From contig QCXZ01000137.1 in NCBI GenBank assembly GCA_025024175.1, forward strand, positions 78,802,680 to 78,866,679: a stretch of 64,000 bases of DNA. The letters run 5' to 3'. The notes under the pieces were generated by a model. The model saw nothing but the letters and a program-made list of their open reading frames with translations. It did no database searches and had not been told where the DNA came from. Positions 22,391-32,929 of this stretch are shown one piece after another; position 1 is the stretch's first letter, and the number at the start of each line of letters is the position of its first letter. The DNA comes from Rhyzopertha dominica. Taxonomy: Eukaryota; Arthropoda; Insecta; Coleoptera; Bostrichidae. The position numbers and the translations under genes were made by a program.

Positions 22391-24273
22391 CCGGGTGTTC
22401 TAAATTAAGTGCGCACCATTGCTAACTTTTTTATTATCATAGATACAAAGTCGGTTAAATTGGCAAAGTAATAGTACTTTTTCTACTGATTAAGATGGTG
22501 GAAGTAGAAAAACAATTGAACATAGCATTTCCGAGAAAATAAAAGAAATGTCTTTTATTTTAATGGAACACCCTATATATTTTTCAATAAAAAGTTTGCA
22601 AATTATCCATAAAAACAAAAATGTTCCTTTACGATGTAGTCCTAAAATTGAAAATAACCGAATTATTACCATATTTGTCATTTAGACAAGTAGACTATGT
22701 AATTTCTTAAACAAAACGAAATTTGTTTCTTTATAACGTATTTTATTTTAGCTTAAATAATAAAGAAGCTTACATTAGGTGTGCGAAAACATCGCCACTT
22801 TCTTCAATACATTTTCGGACATTTTTCAGTACTCGTTGAGTAGTAACCCTAAAAATTGTTCTGCCGTCAATGGATCGTATAATGCGTCTAATATTGTTTT
22901 TCAGTTCTATCAGGTTCGCATATCTCCTCTTGTAGACTTCATCTTTGACATAACCCCAAAAGTAAAAATCTAATGGAGTTATGTCAGGAGATCTTGGGGG
23001 CCAAGGTATAGGACCATCTGTTCCCATCCACCTACATATCTTTAAAACATCTCTCTAACAGGGCTCTTACTTCCTGAAGACGATGGGGAGGGGCTCCATC
23101 TTGTTGGAAATATATTTGGGTCCGAGTCTCTAAGTTGATATCATCCAAATAATTTTCGAGTAATTCTGAAAGCATGTCGACGTATCTCCTTCCAGTCAAT
23201 GTGCCTTCATAAAAAATTGGCCCAATTACTTGTCTGCCCATCAGCCCACACCAAACATTAACACTAAAATGTCCTTGTGGGTTTCTGGGATGAGGAATAA
23301 ATAAATTTTCACTAGACCAATAATGCATGTTTTTTCGATTAAACATACCCCGATTCGAAAAATTTGCTTCGTCAGTCCAAAGAACATTCTTTAAAATATT
23401 GGGATTATGCATCCACATATCTACCAACCACTGACAAAAAATTAGTCTTCTTGCAGTGTCGCCAGGTAATAAAGTTTGCACTGGTNGGTACTTATAAGGT
23501 ACAAACTTATATTTTCTTAAANTCCTCCAAATTGTGCACAAACTGTAGCCACTATCCCTTACTAAATCTCTAGTTGAATTATTTTTATTTGCGTCAAAAT
23601 ATGCCAANGCATTTATTTCTACTTGTTCATCTATTATAAACTGTTTTGTGGTTCTAGATTTTTCAAAAATCCGTTCATTGCTTCTAAACTTTCTGTAGAG
23701 CTTCAAAATATACCTCCTATCTGGTTGATCACGATCAGGGTACATTTGACCATATTGCTCAAGTGCTCGGACACTATTTTTACGGCAAACAAGATACACT
23801 TCTAACATATCGCGTTTTTCTAAATGAGTAAACGCCATTTCCTACTATCTAATTAACTAATTAGCTCCAAAAACACGTCTAATACGAAAAATTACACCAA
23901 ATGATTGATTCTGACACAGTAATAATTCTCTGACAGATCGTATAAAGCTTTTGTTTAAGAAATTACATAGCCTACTTGTCTAAATGACAAATATGGTAAT
24001 AATTCGGTTATTTTCAATTTTAGGACTACATCGTAAAGGAACATTTTTGTTCTATGGACAATTTGCAAACTTTTTATTGAAAAATATATAAGGTGTTCCA
24101 TTAAAATAAAAGACATTTCTTTTATTTTCTCGGAAATGCTATGTTCAATTGTTTTTCTGCTTCCACCATCTTAATCAGTAAAAAAAGTACTATTACTTTG
24201 CCAATTTAACCGACTTTGTATCTATGATAATAAAAAAGTTAGCAATGGTGCGCACTTAATTTAGAACACCCGG
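22391..24273 (-). mobile_element. Mariner-type transposon M2, near-complete, with about 325 bp inverted repeats
   Basis: Element borders are CCGGGTGTTC at 22391 and the complement ending at 24273, each next to a TA (22389-22390, 24274-24275). The inverted repeats extend to 22716 and from 23949, unusually long for the superfamily and still almost identical. They enclose a single transposase gene on the minus strand. The nearly perfect repeats and mostly intact gene make this the youngest-looking DNA transposon in the window. Confidence 0.94.
22770..23838 (-). pseudogene. Transposase of M2 (IS630-Tc1/mariner superfamily), one frameshift
   Basis: It starts MAFTHLEKRDMLEVYLVCRK at 23838 with a DUF4817-type helix-turn-helix. 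A second HTH follows (NNSTRDLVRDSGYSLCTIWR), then the DDE catalytic core: VLWTDEANFSNRG (first Asp), NVWCGLMGRQVIGPIFYEG, YFQQDGAPPH (second Asp) and PPRSPDITPLDFYFWG (third Asp). The gene ends FAHLM and stop at 22770-22772. A stop and frame slip near 23027-23032 (after CFKDM) separates the third catalytic residue from the rest. Three N codons are assembly ambiguities. Total length is about 355 residues, normal for this family. The enzyme would cut and paste the element at TA sites if the frame were intact. Confidence 0.93.
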
Positions 24274-24275
24274 TA

Positions 24276-25379
24276 CAGGCACACCACGGACTTATTGCGG
24301 GAACTAAAAAATACGCTCAACAAATTTAAATTAGGACTCAGAAAATTGAATGAGCTAAAGCTGAATGTGACCACTTAATGATATGTGCAGAAAACGAAGA
24401 GTTGTTGAATATAGATTGGCGGGAGAAAGAATTAACAAAACGTAAAATGTTAATAAATACGAGCAATACGAAAACATGGTTGTAAGGAAGGAGGACAAAT
24501 GAATAAACATAGCAAAAAATGGAAGAGAATCAGAACAGGTTTTAAGTATCAGGGGATTACATGTAAAACAAAGCAGTCGAAGAATGGAAATCAATGAAAG
24601 AACCATCAGAACAATAAAAGTGTGTGAATTGTTTTATGCAACCCAATATTTCTGCAAAAATGCATATGCCTCTCTTGCTTTCTACGTTTCTTAGAATTTT
24701 GCTGATACTACCACAACCTTTATACCATCAACCATTCTTTACTATAAGCAGCAATTTCTTAGGCTTTTTGACGCAGCATCCCATGTATTTGATCTTCTAA
24801 GTCTAAGCCATAACGAGCTAGCAGCATTGTAGGCCCGACTTCCATCATATTTCGTAACGAAATCGTGTAGGCCTGGATGCTCCGTGACACGCCACGGTAA
24901 ATCCGGCCCGTCTTCGCATATCATTGCATTATCAAAGGTGATGCAGCCATGACTTGAATATTCCGGCCGCCCGGCAAGCTCGAACTTGATATCCCCTTAT
25001 CCCAAATTGCAATTTCTTACGTATCGCCGCTTTGATCTTCCAAGTAACAGGCTTATTTAGACCGAATTTCGGCTCCTCCTCTGGGTCTGCCTTCGGCGTT
25101 TGGGATGTCATCTATACTTGCCTCGTATGTGGAATATTTAGCGCGCATTTTGGCGGGGTGGCGTTCGCGACAGAAAGTGGAATGCCAATGCGGGGGTATA
25201 ATACTTTAATCTCGTCGAAAATGTTGAAGTGCTTGTGTATTTACAGTTTGTGTCTGCTTATATTTTTTTTCGCTTTTGACCCCGGCAGACGAACACCGAA
25301 AATTAAAAATACCTCGAAAAATTTGCCTTTTTTTCAAATTTTCTCACCGTTGACCCAGGATTAAGTTTTCGCCAACAAC
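24276..25379. other. No assignable gene; GC-richer segment with an 80-odd codon open frame
   Basis: 24742-24996 (minus) is open for about 85 codons (GRPEYSSHGCITFDNAMICE ... WRVTEHPGLHDF) in a locally GC-rich patch. I recognise no family and see no clear splice sites, so I do not call a gene. An open frame at 25032-25364 (plus) also has no recognisable domain. Confidence 0.35.
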
Positions 25380-26040
25380 TTTTAAAATAAGCAAAATGTT
25401 CAACAATCTGAGATCAAAATTGTTTTTATATGACCAATAGTTTTTTTTAGGACTATTGAAATTACAAAAATTATTTAGAATAGTAAAATTTTGTTCGCTA
25501 ATAGTTCCATAGGTCTCTAAAATTTCCAATTATTTTAATTTGGATGATGTACTGCAAAAATGCAATGAATTTAAATTTTCTAGCGTGGCAGGTGTTTATT
25601 TAACAAGAAATGGTTAGGTAACTAACGAAGAATAAATAATCCAGTCCTTTATTATACTTTTTCATGCAATGATTGCAGTTCAGTTTATGTTGGACAAAGG
25701 AGAAGATTTTTTTGAATTAAAGGTAAGGGACATTTAAAACAATTCGAAGAGTATAAAAATACAGATATTGTAACAACAACCACGCTAGACCATTTAAACT
25801 CATTACATTTTTGCAGTACATCGCCAAAATTAAATTATTTGGAAGATTTTAAATGCTTGTTTTTATTTGAGGTCAAGTTTGCTTGTTTCTCAATTTTTAA
25901 CAAAGTTATAATTATTTGTAAAAGTTCCCTGTTTTCTCTGTCATTTAACTTGTTGGTATTGAAGACGAGTATTTGGTAACTGAAAGCGCTTTACCATTAA
26001 CTAAATAAAGTGGATTTAACTTCAAGGATATTTTCTCAAA
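25380..26040 (+). mobile_element. Penelope-like element Q2, decayed, with an inverted 5' piece
   Basis: On the plus strand near 25645-25860: YTFSCNDCSSVYVGQRRR, GHLKQFEEYKN and LNSLHFCSTSPKLNYLED, clearly the same GIY-YIG family as Q1, with stops. It is followed by a 3' UTR and a terminal segment ending ACTAAATAAAGTGGATTTA. The stretch 25400-25530 on the minus strand encodes MEILETYGTISEQNFTILNN, the mirror-image end of the same gene, so Q2 repeats the inverted arrangement of Q1. Confidence 0.8.
25954..25996 (+). ncRNA. Hammerhead-like core in PLE Q2
   Basis: Stem I TGGTA, box TTGAAGA (C3 to T), a weaker stem II with AGT/ACT pairing, GAAA at 25982-25985, palindromic AGCGCT, T, then TACCA. 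Relative to Q1 (AGGCA/TGCCT) two stem I base pairs have changed on both strands. The core substitution suggests little activity today. Confidence 0.55.
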
Positions 26041-26870
26041 CAATACTTAATTATTATAAAAAAATGCACCTTGAGAAATTCGAGTACCGTCAGAATAATT
26101 TATTGTTTGATATGCAAATGAATGAAAGTATTATAGCAACTAACGATTTTGATTGTAATTGTTAAAATTATTCATGTAAGGGAAACTCAGTACCTCAATT
26201 TCTCCTTATTGAGCAAAAGTTTTCGATTGTCCTTCTCAACTTTAAAGTAAATTTTGCGATATTTAACTTGTCTCGTAGTGTCCTTTTGCTTCTCTTACTA
26301 CACGCGACATAGAATCGTCTAGGTCTATTAATCAATTTAGATACGTGATTTAGATATCGTTGTAGAACGTCCCTGCTTTGAATACTGGGGTTCTATTTAA
26401 AAATTTGCATAAGACCTACATTAATTCAGCAAATTGATTAATGACCCCAGTGGCATATCCAAATACCTCCTCAACACCTGAACTTTCACGATAAGAGGAG
26501 GAAATTTACGGACATTGTGGAACGCACGTTAAGGACAAGCAGATTAATTGATGAGGTAAAGAAAGAATGAAAAACGTGAATATATATAGAAGGACGTTAT
26601 TTTATCGTAGTTATATCTATTAAGAAAGACGGTATAGCTATGTAACGAATTAAGCAAAATATTAAAAAAACTAAATCTATTGATACATTAATTTCAAAAT
26701 ACATAATAGTAAAGGGTTATAATTAAGTGTGTTCATAGGCGTACCGAAGGGGGGGGGGCAGCTGCTCTTCCCACCCTGGTATTGTACCCTAATCCAAACT
26801 AGTTTTTGGCATTAAGCAACATAATATTTTTCGTAATTAGTATTTTATTTGACATTAAACAAAGGATATC
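26041..26870. other. No assignable feature
   Basis: AT-rich, with a run of ten G at about 26749. CTCTTCCCACCC just after it recalls a similar G-run plus CAGCTTCCCACCC at 63660-63685, a possible shared unclassified repeat end. Confidence 0.4.
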
Positions 26871-27171
26871 TTAAGAATTTAGGATGGCAATGCCATCTGT
26901 CAGTATTACACTGATATGATGACAAAGCCACCTAGCTGCCAAAACGGGAACTACTTCCTAAAGGAAGTGACCTGTAGCCTGACATATTGGCATGCAACTG
27001 CATACTTCAATTTGACAGCAGGCCCCCACGGCTTTGGTATATAAGCAAAACCAGTTCTATGCTGTGTTGTCTACATTAGACCTAAACTGCACTGATGAGC
27101 TGTAATGACAGCGAAATAGTGCTATCTGCAGTTGGTTAAGGTGTAGACAGCACAGCATAGACATGCATTTT
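26871..27171 (+). repeat. Hammerhead-bearing repeat, copy H2 (body first, ribozyme last)
   Basis: Starts in the body (AGGATGGCAATGCCATCTG at 26881), passes the hairpins ACTTCC-TAAA-GGAAGT and GGCCCCCACGGC, then the reversed linker TTTGGTATATAAGC, and ends with the hammerhead segment and GCATAGACATGCATTTT. Body orientation equals that in H3, but the ribozyme is on the opposite side and strand. The left ribozyme-bearing end is missing. Confidence 0.85.
27057..27160 (+). ncRNA. Type I hammerhead ribozyme, copy H2
   Basis: Outer helix strand 27057-27075, internal loop, stem I AACTGCA (27085-27091), CTGATGA (27092-27098), stem II GCTGT-AATG-ACAGC (27099-27112), GAAA (27113-27116), stem III TAG-TG-CTA (27117-27124), T27125, C27126 with predicted cleavage after it, stem I partner TGCAGTT (27127-27133; 7 of 7 Watson-Crick), internal loop GGTTAAG, outer partner 27142-27160. 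Every catalytic position of the hammerhead consensus is present. This is the cleanest copy for stem I. Confidence 0.92.
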
Positions 27172-28265
27172 AAAGGATATCTTGTTTCGTGGCTAGCTAG
27201 ATGCAAAACAATAATAAACAGAAATAACTTCGTTAAAATTGAAAATAGATATAAATATCTATACTTTTAAACAGTAAGAAATATTTGTTTTAACTGTGCT
27301 TAAGCCAATTATGATCTTTATTAATGAACTACTTTTATTATTTGAGGAATACGCATTCCATTCTCTCTACCTGCTTATTTTTAAGTGTCTCCTAGTACAG
27401 AAATATAGTTATTTGAGTGATTTTTCATTAAAAGTTCAATTAATTGATTGCGGTGTGTGGGAGCTCATGAAACTTGATCTTCATTAAAAGACTAAATAGT
27501 ATTTACTTACTATTCAATCAAAAATCTCTCATGACTTCTTAACGTTACTTTCATGCATCTCGTTATTGATGCAAAAATTTTTTTTTCATCAATATTTGAA
27601 AATCAGTGCATTAAAATAGGTAACAAAATAGTGGTACTATATTTTAGTTCACTCATTTACGTTTTGTTATTTTAATCTAGAATTTTCATGTAGCGTTATA
27701 AAATATTCCATTCAACACTCTCTGGTAAAGTGTTATTCACCCTTGGGAAATGAATACAGCCATGCTGTTAGTAAACAAGTTTACTGAAGTCTGAATATTT
27801 CCCTAGGTTACCTATTACTCTCGTGTAGATAATATCAGTCAATATATCTAAGAAGCTAGAAATCTAGTTCGTAAAAGTAAATAACATAATTTTAACCAAA
27901 CATAATAAATTTGTTATATTTTGGTGGTATTCCCCTGGGACTAATGTGAAGACAGTAATAAAAAACAACTTTGAAGGCAACTTTTCTTGTTGGAACGTAA
28001 ATCGAGATTTTTTTATGACATATACGTATTCATAAATCAAAAGCCCATAGAGCACATATATCGCGATAGTTAACATAGTCAACAAATTTTGCATTATAAT
28101 TGAATTTGTGTTCATTCACGTTTAACTAAACGATCTTATCCCACACACCTGTTAACATGTCTACGTTGGACAGCCAAGAAATTTGGTGCTTTAACTACTT
28201 CATTTGTTGCCGACCTTCTCAAGTTTACATATTAAGTAGTCGGTTAATTTTTGAGAGCAATGCAC
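27172..28265. other. No assignable feature
   Basis: AT-rich with many short open frames and no family signature. Nothing supported. Confidence 0.4.
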
Positions 28266-28852
28266 TGGCGATTTAAGAATGTTATCTTAACGCATAATGC
28301 TGAGGCATTTGTCATTCTGAGTTTTAATAATGTTAGTTATCCATCGAGTCTCTTTCTCTGGGGAGTAAAAATTACTACAATTGTATCTTTGGTATCTATA
28401 CATATGAACTCCCAGCTTAAATTTCTAAAGCTTCTGGTGTGAGATGTTGAAACTGTACTAAAAGCGCATCGGTTAATGCATTAGTCTTTGATATGTGTTA
28501 ATTCTGAATCAGAAATCGTGCTCCTATTAGTAGAACTTTTAAGGTGAAATTTATGTTCCTTTGGTACTTCGTATGATATCATTATACATTATGTGGATCA
28601 CGGATCTTTATTCTCCCAAATAAAATGTATCAACTCATTTTTTGTTAAACGGAAGAGCGATGCAACTGAATGCGTCTTACCTAACTGAGTTCATCAATAA
28701 CGGAATTAGTAATAAAGGGGCTTTGTATGATCAGTGTACATAGAAAACATTAATTATTACTTAAGCATGTATATCTTTATGTTTAATTATACTTTACAGG
28801 ACGTTCCTGATTTGCACTTCCCTAGACCAAAAGCTGGGTACGCCCATGAATG
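28266..28852 (+). repeat. Unclassified interspersed repeat R, copy 1
   Basis: Matches 61647-62350 in inverted orientation, with shared blocks CGCATAATGCTG, AAGCGCATCGGTTAAT, ATTATGTGGATCACGGATCT, CCAAATAAAATGTATC and the end CCAAAAGCTGGGTACGCCCA. No coding similarity is recognisable. The CATGGGCGTACCCAG-type end looks like a transposon terminus, but no matching opposite end was found. Confidence 0.7.
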
Positions 28853-29738
28853 GTAGTAAACCACAGCATAAGTGTCTTCAGTATTCATATTACGTAAATT
28901 TGGTCTTGCACTGAACCGTTCTTCAAATTTTTACACTAGATTACATACCTTATTATTGTAATATGTAATATTGTAATATTATTGTAATACGTATCTTTTT
29001 GTATATAAACGCGAACTTGCGTAGAAAATTTGGATTATTTCAATTCGTTGTTTCACTGTATATCATCCCATGGTGAATTTCCCAACTTTGTATAATACAC
29101 CTGCCAAATTAAGACGTGAAAACATTTTGCTTGTTGTAAGACCCTATAGATTATATTGCAGATACAACTGTATTGAATCATGATGCTATTAAGCTGCGCG
29201 ATACAAAACAAGCTGCAGCTCAGGGTACAGAAGTTCGTTTTCATTGCGAATCGTATTAAATCCAGCACGTATATGTATGTACTGTTCAGATTTGGATGGT
29301 AATTGCGGTTTGCAGATGCAGATGTGGCTTAGTGAAATTTACGGGCTCCTCTATTATATTATTCTCATCTAGTTAACTGCAAACGCAACGAGCAAAAGCT
29401 AGTAGAAGTGTTCTTTTCTTAAATAAAAAAAAACACTGCTTTATAGTTAACGGTTTATTAGCAGTTTCTTGTGTTATGTGTATATACATTTTCTTTTGCG
29501 GCAAATTCTGTAAGATCAGCTTTTAAGTTATTGTGCTTAAATATTACGTGGCTTTGTTTGATTTAACTGCATCTTCTTCAATACGTTTCAACAAATATTT
29601 TCTTGGCAAAAACTCCCGAATACTCAATTATACTAAGTTAGGTACTAATTACCTACTTAGGTAAAAAAATAGTGTATTTCGGTATATACCTATCAGAACC
29701 CTGACTATCAACTTCAAAATTGCAATCAAATTAAAATA
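28853..29738. other. No assignable feature
   Basis: AT-rich. Contains a short TAATATTG-type simple repeat near 28955-28990. No gene seen. Confidence 0.4.
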
Positions 29739-31105
29739 CAGTCCATTAGTGCTTCGGTCTCGGAAATGCATAGTTTCTTTGGTCTCGATCTCGGTCTCGG
29801 TCGACTTAGTCTTGGTCTCGTGACGAGAGTCTCGGGTTTCTGATAAGTGGTGGTAATCCTAATATTTTTGAAATCCCGATATGTTCCTTTTACAAGAATG
29901 TCATCAAAGTCAATATTAGAAATATTTACAACTAAAGTGCGTCGTAAATATCTTGAAATATATCTTCTACACTTACACGGTGGGTGGTTACGGGTGATTA
30001 TTGTTGGTATTTCGGTATTTGTCCTCTGTAACTGTTTCTTTTAAAATAACAGTGCAGCACACCAAATACATTTGTAAGCCGTACTAAAATTAAATGCGAT
30101 AATGTGTTGGCATTAATATGTCAAAATGACCATTATTTATTTGATTCTTATAACCTTTTTTCATACAGTGGTTTAAGAAGTATATACTTTTGTATATATT
30201 GATCAGTTTGAGAGATTTTTTTTATAAATAATGGTATCAAGTTGATCATGCAAGTAACTAAATTTTCCTATCCGCTCCATCACATTTGGTCATAATTGAC
30301 AACAAAATGCATACAAATTAATGTATTGCGCTATAGCCTTCATAGTATTTATGTACCCACGCAAGATGGCTTGTTGATTTCGTAGTAATTACACTAATTG
30401 ATTTGATTGTATTATTGTATTTTATTAATTATTTGTCAGGACAAAATATTAAATTGAAACTAACAATGCTTTTTTGCAATTAAAACCAAGTGCGTTGCAG
30501 CTGAAATCAAAATTTAGTTCACTACTTCCATCATACAATTATAATTATTTACAAGAAACTGATATTAATTCTTACAATTTAAGTTTATCTTGTCTGGTTT
30601 ATTTCTTGTAGAATACTTTCTTACGTCACCGAATATAGAAACCAACGTTTTATAGGAATCTTAGAAAAATATGTTTTAAAAAAACATTGTATAGCACTAT
30701 TCTGATAAAGGTATCTACTTACACAAACATGGTTATTTTACCTCGTCTTTGCATTTAACTTTTACTACGATTTACAAACCTATAGGTTAACTAAATGTAC
30801 TTTTTTAATAGAGTTATAGGGGTGAATACCAAAATCATCATGTACGCTGTATTGCCATTGACCATTGTTTATAAAAACTACCACAGTAGGTAGCTTAATA
30901 ACATTTCAAAAACTAACAACTTTAAACATTAATTAATACTTCTTGAATTTACATCAAACAATTTTTTTGTTCGTTCTGCAAGCTAAACCGAGTAAAAATG
31001 TTTAATGAATTATTTTGTTAGTTGGATAAAAGCGTTGTGCTTATATTTCGAAACAAACATATTAATAATTATTTTTATCATTTTTATTCAAGTAACATTT
31101 TTATT

Positions 31106-31479
31106 AAAATGCATGTCTATGTTGTGCTGTCTACACCTCAACCAACTGCAGATAGATCTATTTCGCTGTCATTACAGCTCATCAGTGCAGTTTAGGTCTA
31201 GTGTAGACAGCACGGCATAGAACTGGTTTTGCTTATATACCAAAGCAATGGTATGATGTAAGTAAGAATTTAGGATGGCAATGCCATCTGTCAGCATTAC
31301 ACTGACATGATGACAAAGCCACCTAGCTGCCATAACGGGTACTACTTCCTAAAGGAAGTGACCTGTAGCCTGACAAATTTGTATGCAACTGCATACTTCA
31401 ATTTGAGAGCAGGCCCCCACGGCACTTTTTGCTAGCGGGCAAGAACCGACATACATTAAAATGCATGTCTATGCTATGC
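31106..31479 (-). repeat. Hammerhead-bearing repeat, copy H3, ending in the start of a second unit
   Basis: AAAATGCATGTCTATG at 31106 opens the unit. The hammerhead (minus) is followed by the linker, the body with the ACTTCC-TAAA-GGAAGT, GTATGC-AACT-GCATAC and GATGGCAATGCCATC hairpins, and GGCCCCCACGGC. At 31458 AAAATGCATGTCTATGC recurs and then breaks off at 31479. The distance from start to start is 352 bp, consistent with a truncated tandem dimer. Confidence 0.87.
31117..31220 (-). ncRNA. Type I hammerhead ribozyme, copy H3
   Basis: Minus reading: outer strand 31220-31201, internal loop TAGACCTA, stem I AACTGCA (31192-31186), CTGATGA (31185-31179), stem II GCTGT-AATG-ACAGC (31178-31165), GAAA (31164-31161), stem III TAG-AT-CTA, T, C (31151, predicted cleavage after it), TGCAGTT (31150-31144), internal loop GGTTGAG, outer partner 31136-31117. 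The outer helix is almost continuous over 20 bp. All core bases are canonical. Confidence 0.92.
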
Positions 31480-31943
31480 AGGTAATATTTTATAATATGC
31501 TTTTAAGCCATTTCTGAAAATTTGCTTTTTCTATAGCCTAGTACTTGACTAGTAGTTGACTGTTCCTGTAAACATGTAAAATCTTTCAGATAAAAACTCG
31601 GTATAATAATCTGCAGAGCTTTACCGCTTAATATTTTATTACTACTTGAATTAAAACACTGCTAAAATTATGTAAGTAATAGAATTAGGTAAATTATATC
31701 GTGCTAATTTAGTGAACTAAAATAATGGGTATGAATATGATAATTGTGTTATTTACATTTAAAGGTGTCAAGTTTGGAATCATTATCACTAGTGTAAATA
31801 ATTTAATCCTACCTTTTTATACATATATTTGTGTAAAAAAAACGAGACTATGAATTCACGTATGTTCAGTCTCGGTCTCGTATGGGTCTCGGGTACGGTA
31901 CCTTAATCTCGGTCTCGGTCTCGTTAGAAGCACTACAGTCCAT

Positions 31944-32792
31944 ACGCTTTTATTGAGCCCTCAAACCACATACACTTATTATTGTTATTAATATCAGGTA
32001 ATATTATTATTATTAGATATCATAACATGGAACGCGGTGCGCAGTACAACAAAAAACTTCTGCACTACGTAAAATTTTTTAGCGCCGGGGAAAACTAACC
32101 TCTTCTTTATGTCTGGATTTATCCCGACACAGGGGCGCGTTTCATGTTTATTGGATTCACCTGACCTGACCCGCTGCCCGCTACACGAGAATATTGCCCA
32201 CCTCCCAGGGGGCACAGCGTGCATACACAAAGGCCTTCATACACCACGTCGCGTCTAACAAGAATCGAGCTCGAATTTTTCCCGCTTGTTAGGACGTTAT
32301 GAGGGCCGTTCATTTTGGTCCTGCACAACTTTCGAAGAAAAACCTAATGATAAACAAAGCGCGTAGGCGGGACTTGGGGGAATAAGCCCGCTGTAATGAT
32401 TATCTACCCTTTTTTGTTTGAGTTTGGAGCAATTTACATAAACTGCTTTTGTACACGTTCACGGTGACAAGGGTCCCAGCAAGTCACGCCCAGGGTAACA
32501 TTAGCTTGTATTAAAACGTTGAGAGCTCAAAAACGTTTAGCCGACAGCGCTAGAAGGTAACATTAGTTAATGGCGTTAAATTATTGCGGACAGTCGTCAC
32601 AGATTTTGAAGATATCACATCCAACAAGGCGATAGTAGCTGCTCATTAAGTAAAAACTGGCTCGAATAAACAGTTTTAAATAATTCTGGAAGCATTTCAT
32701 TAAAAGTTGTAAGCTGAATTCACAAAACTCAGAGGCTTCCGTTCTAAACGACTTGTACACTGTGTATCTATCAGAATTAAGCAGAAAAATAG
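31944..32792. other. No assignable gene
   Basis: 32030-32360 is GC-richer than its surroundings and unique-looking, with open frames in several phases but no family signature. The rest is AT-rich. Confidence 0.35.
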
Positions 32793-32872
32793 AAGGCAGT
32801 GCCATCTTTCAGCAATAAACTCATACGATCACAAAGTCACCTAGCTGCCTTAATGAGAACTACTACTGATCT
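32793..32872 (+). repeat. Decayed fragment of the hammerhead repeat body, H4
   Basis: GGCAGTGCCATC...CACAAAGTCACCTAGCTGCC matches the body of H1-H3 with about a fifth of positions changed. No ribozyme part is present. It ends about 60 bp before Penelope-like element P3. Confidence 0.65.
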
Positions 32873-32929
32873 GCTTTATATTGTTGATTCTTTAATACAC
32901 TACTTTTGCTTCAATTTTTTTGATATTAA

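Larger units (their letters stand above)
29747..31935. mobile_element. hAT-type non-autonomous element with TCTCGG subterminal repeats
   Basis: Inverted termini TAGTGCTTC (29747) and GAAGCACTA (ending 31935) are flanked by an exact 8 bp duplication CAGTCCAT (29739-29746 and 31936-31943). Subterminal arrays of GGTCTCG/CGAGACC repeats lie at 29755-29833 and 31862-31924, the pattern of transposase-binding repeats in hAT elements. No transposase remains. The right half contains the hammerhead-bearing repeat H3. Confidence 0.9.

Noticed and set aside
26740..26760. Poly-G run as a G-quadruplex or regulatory site
   Set aside because: A single G tract lacks the four separate runs needed. Similar runs at 44257 and 63815 suggest repeat debris or base-calling noise.
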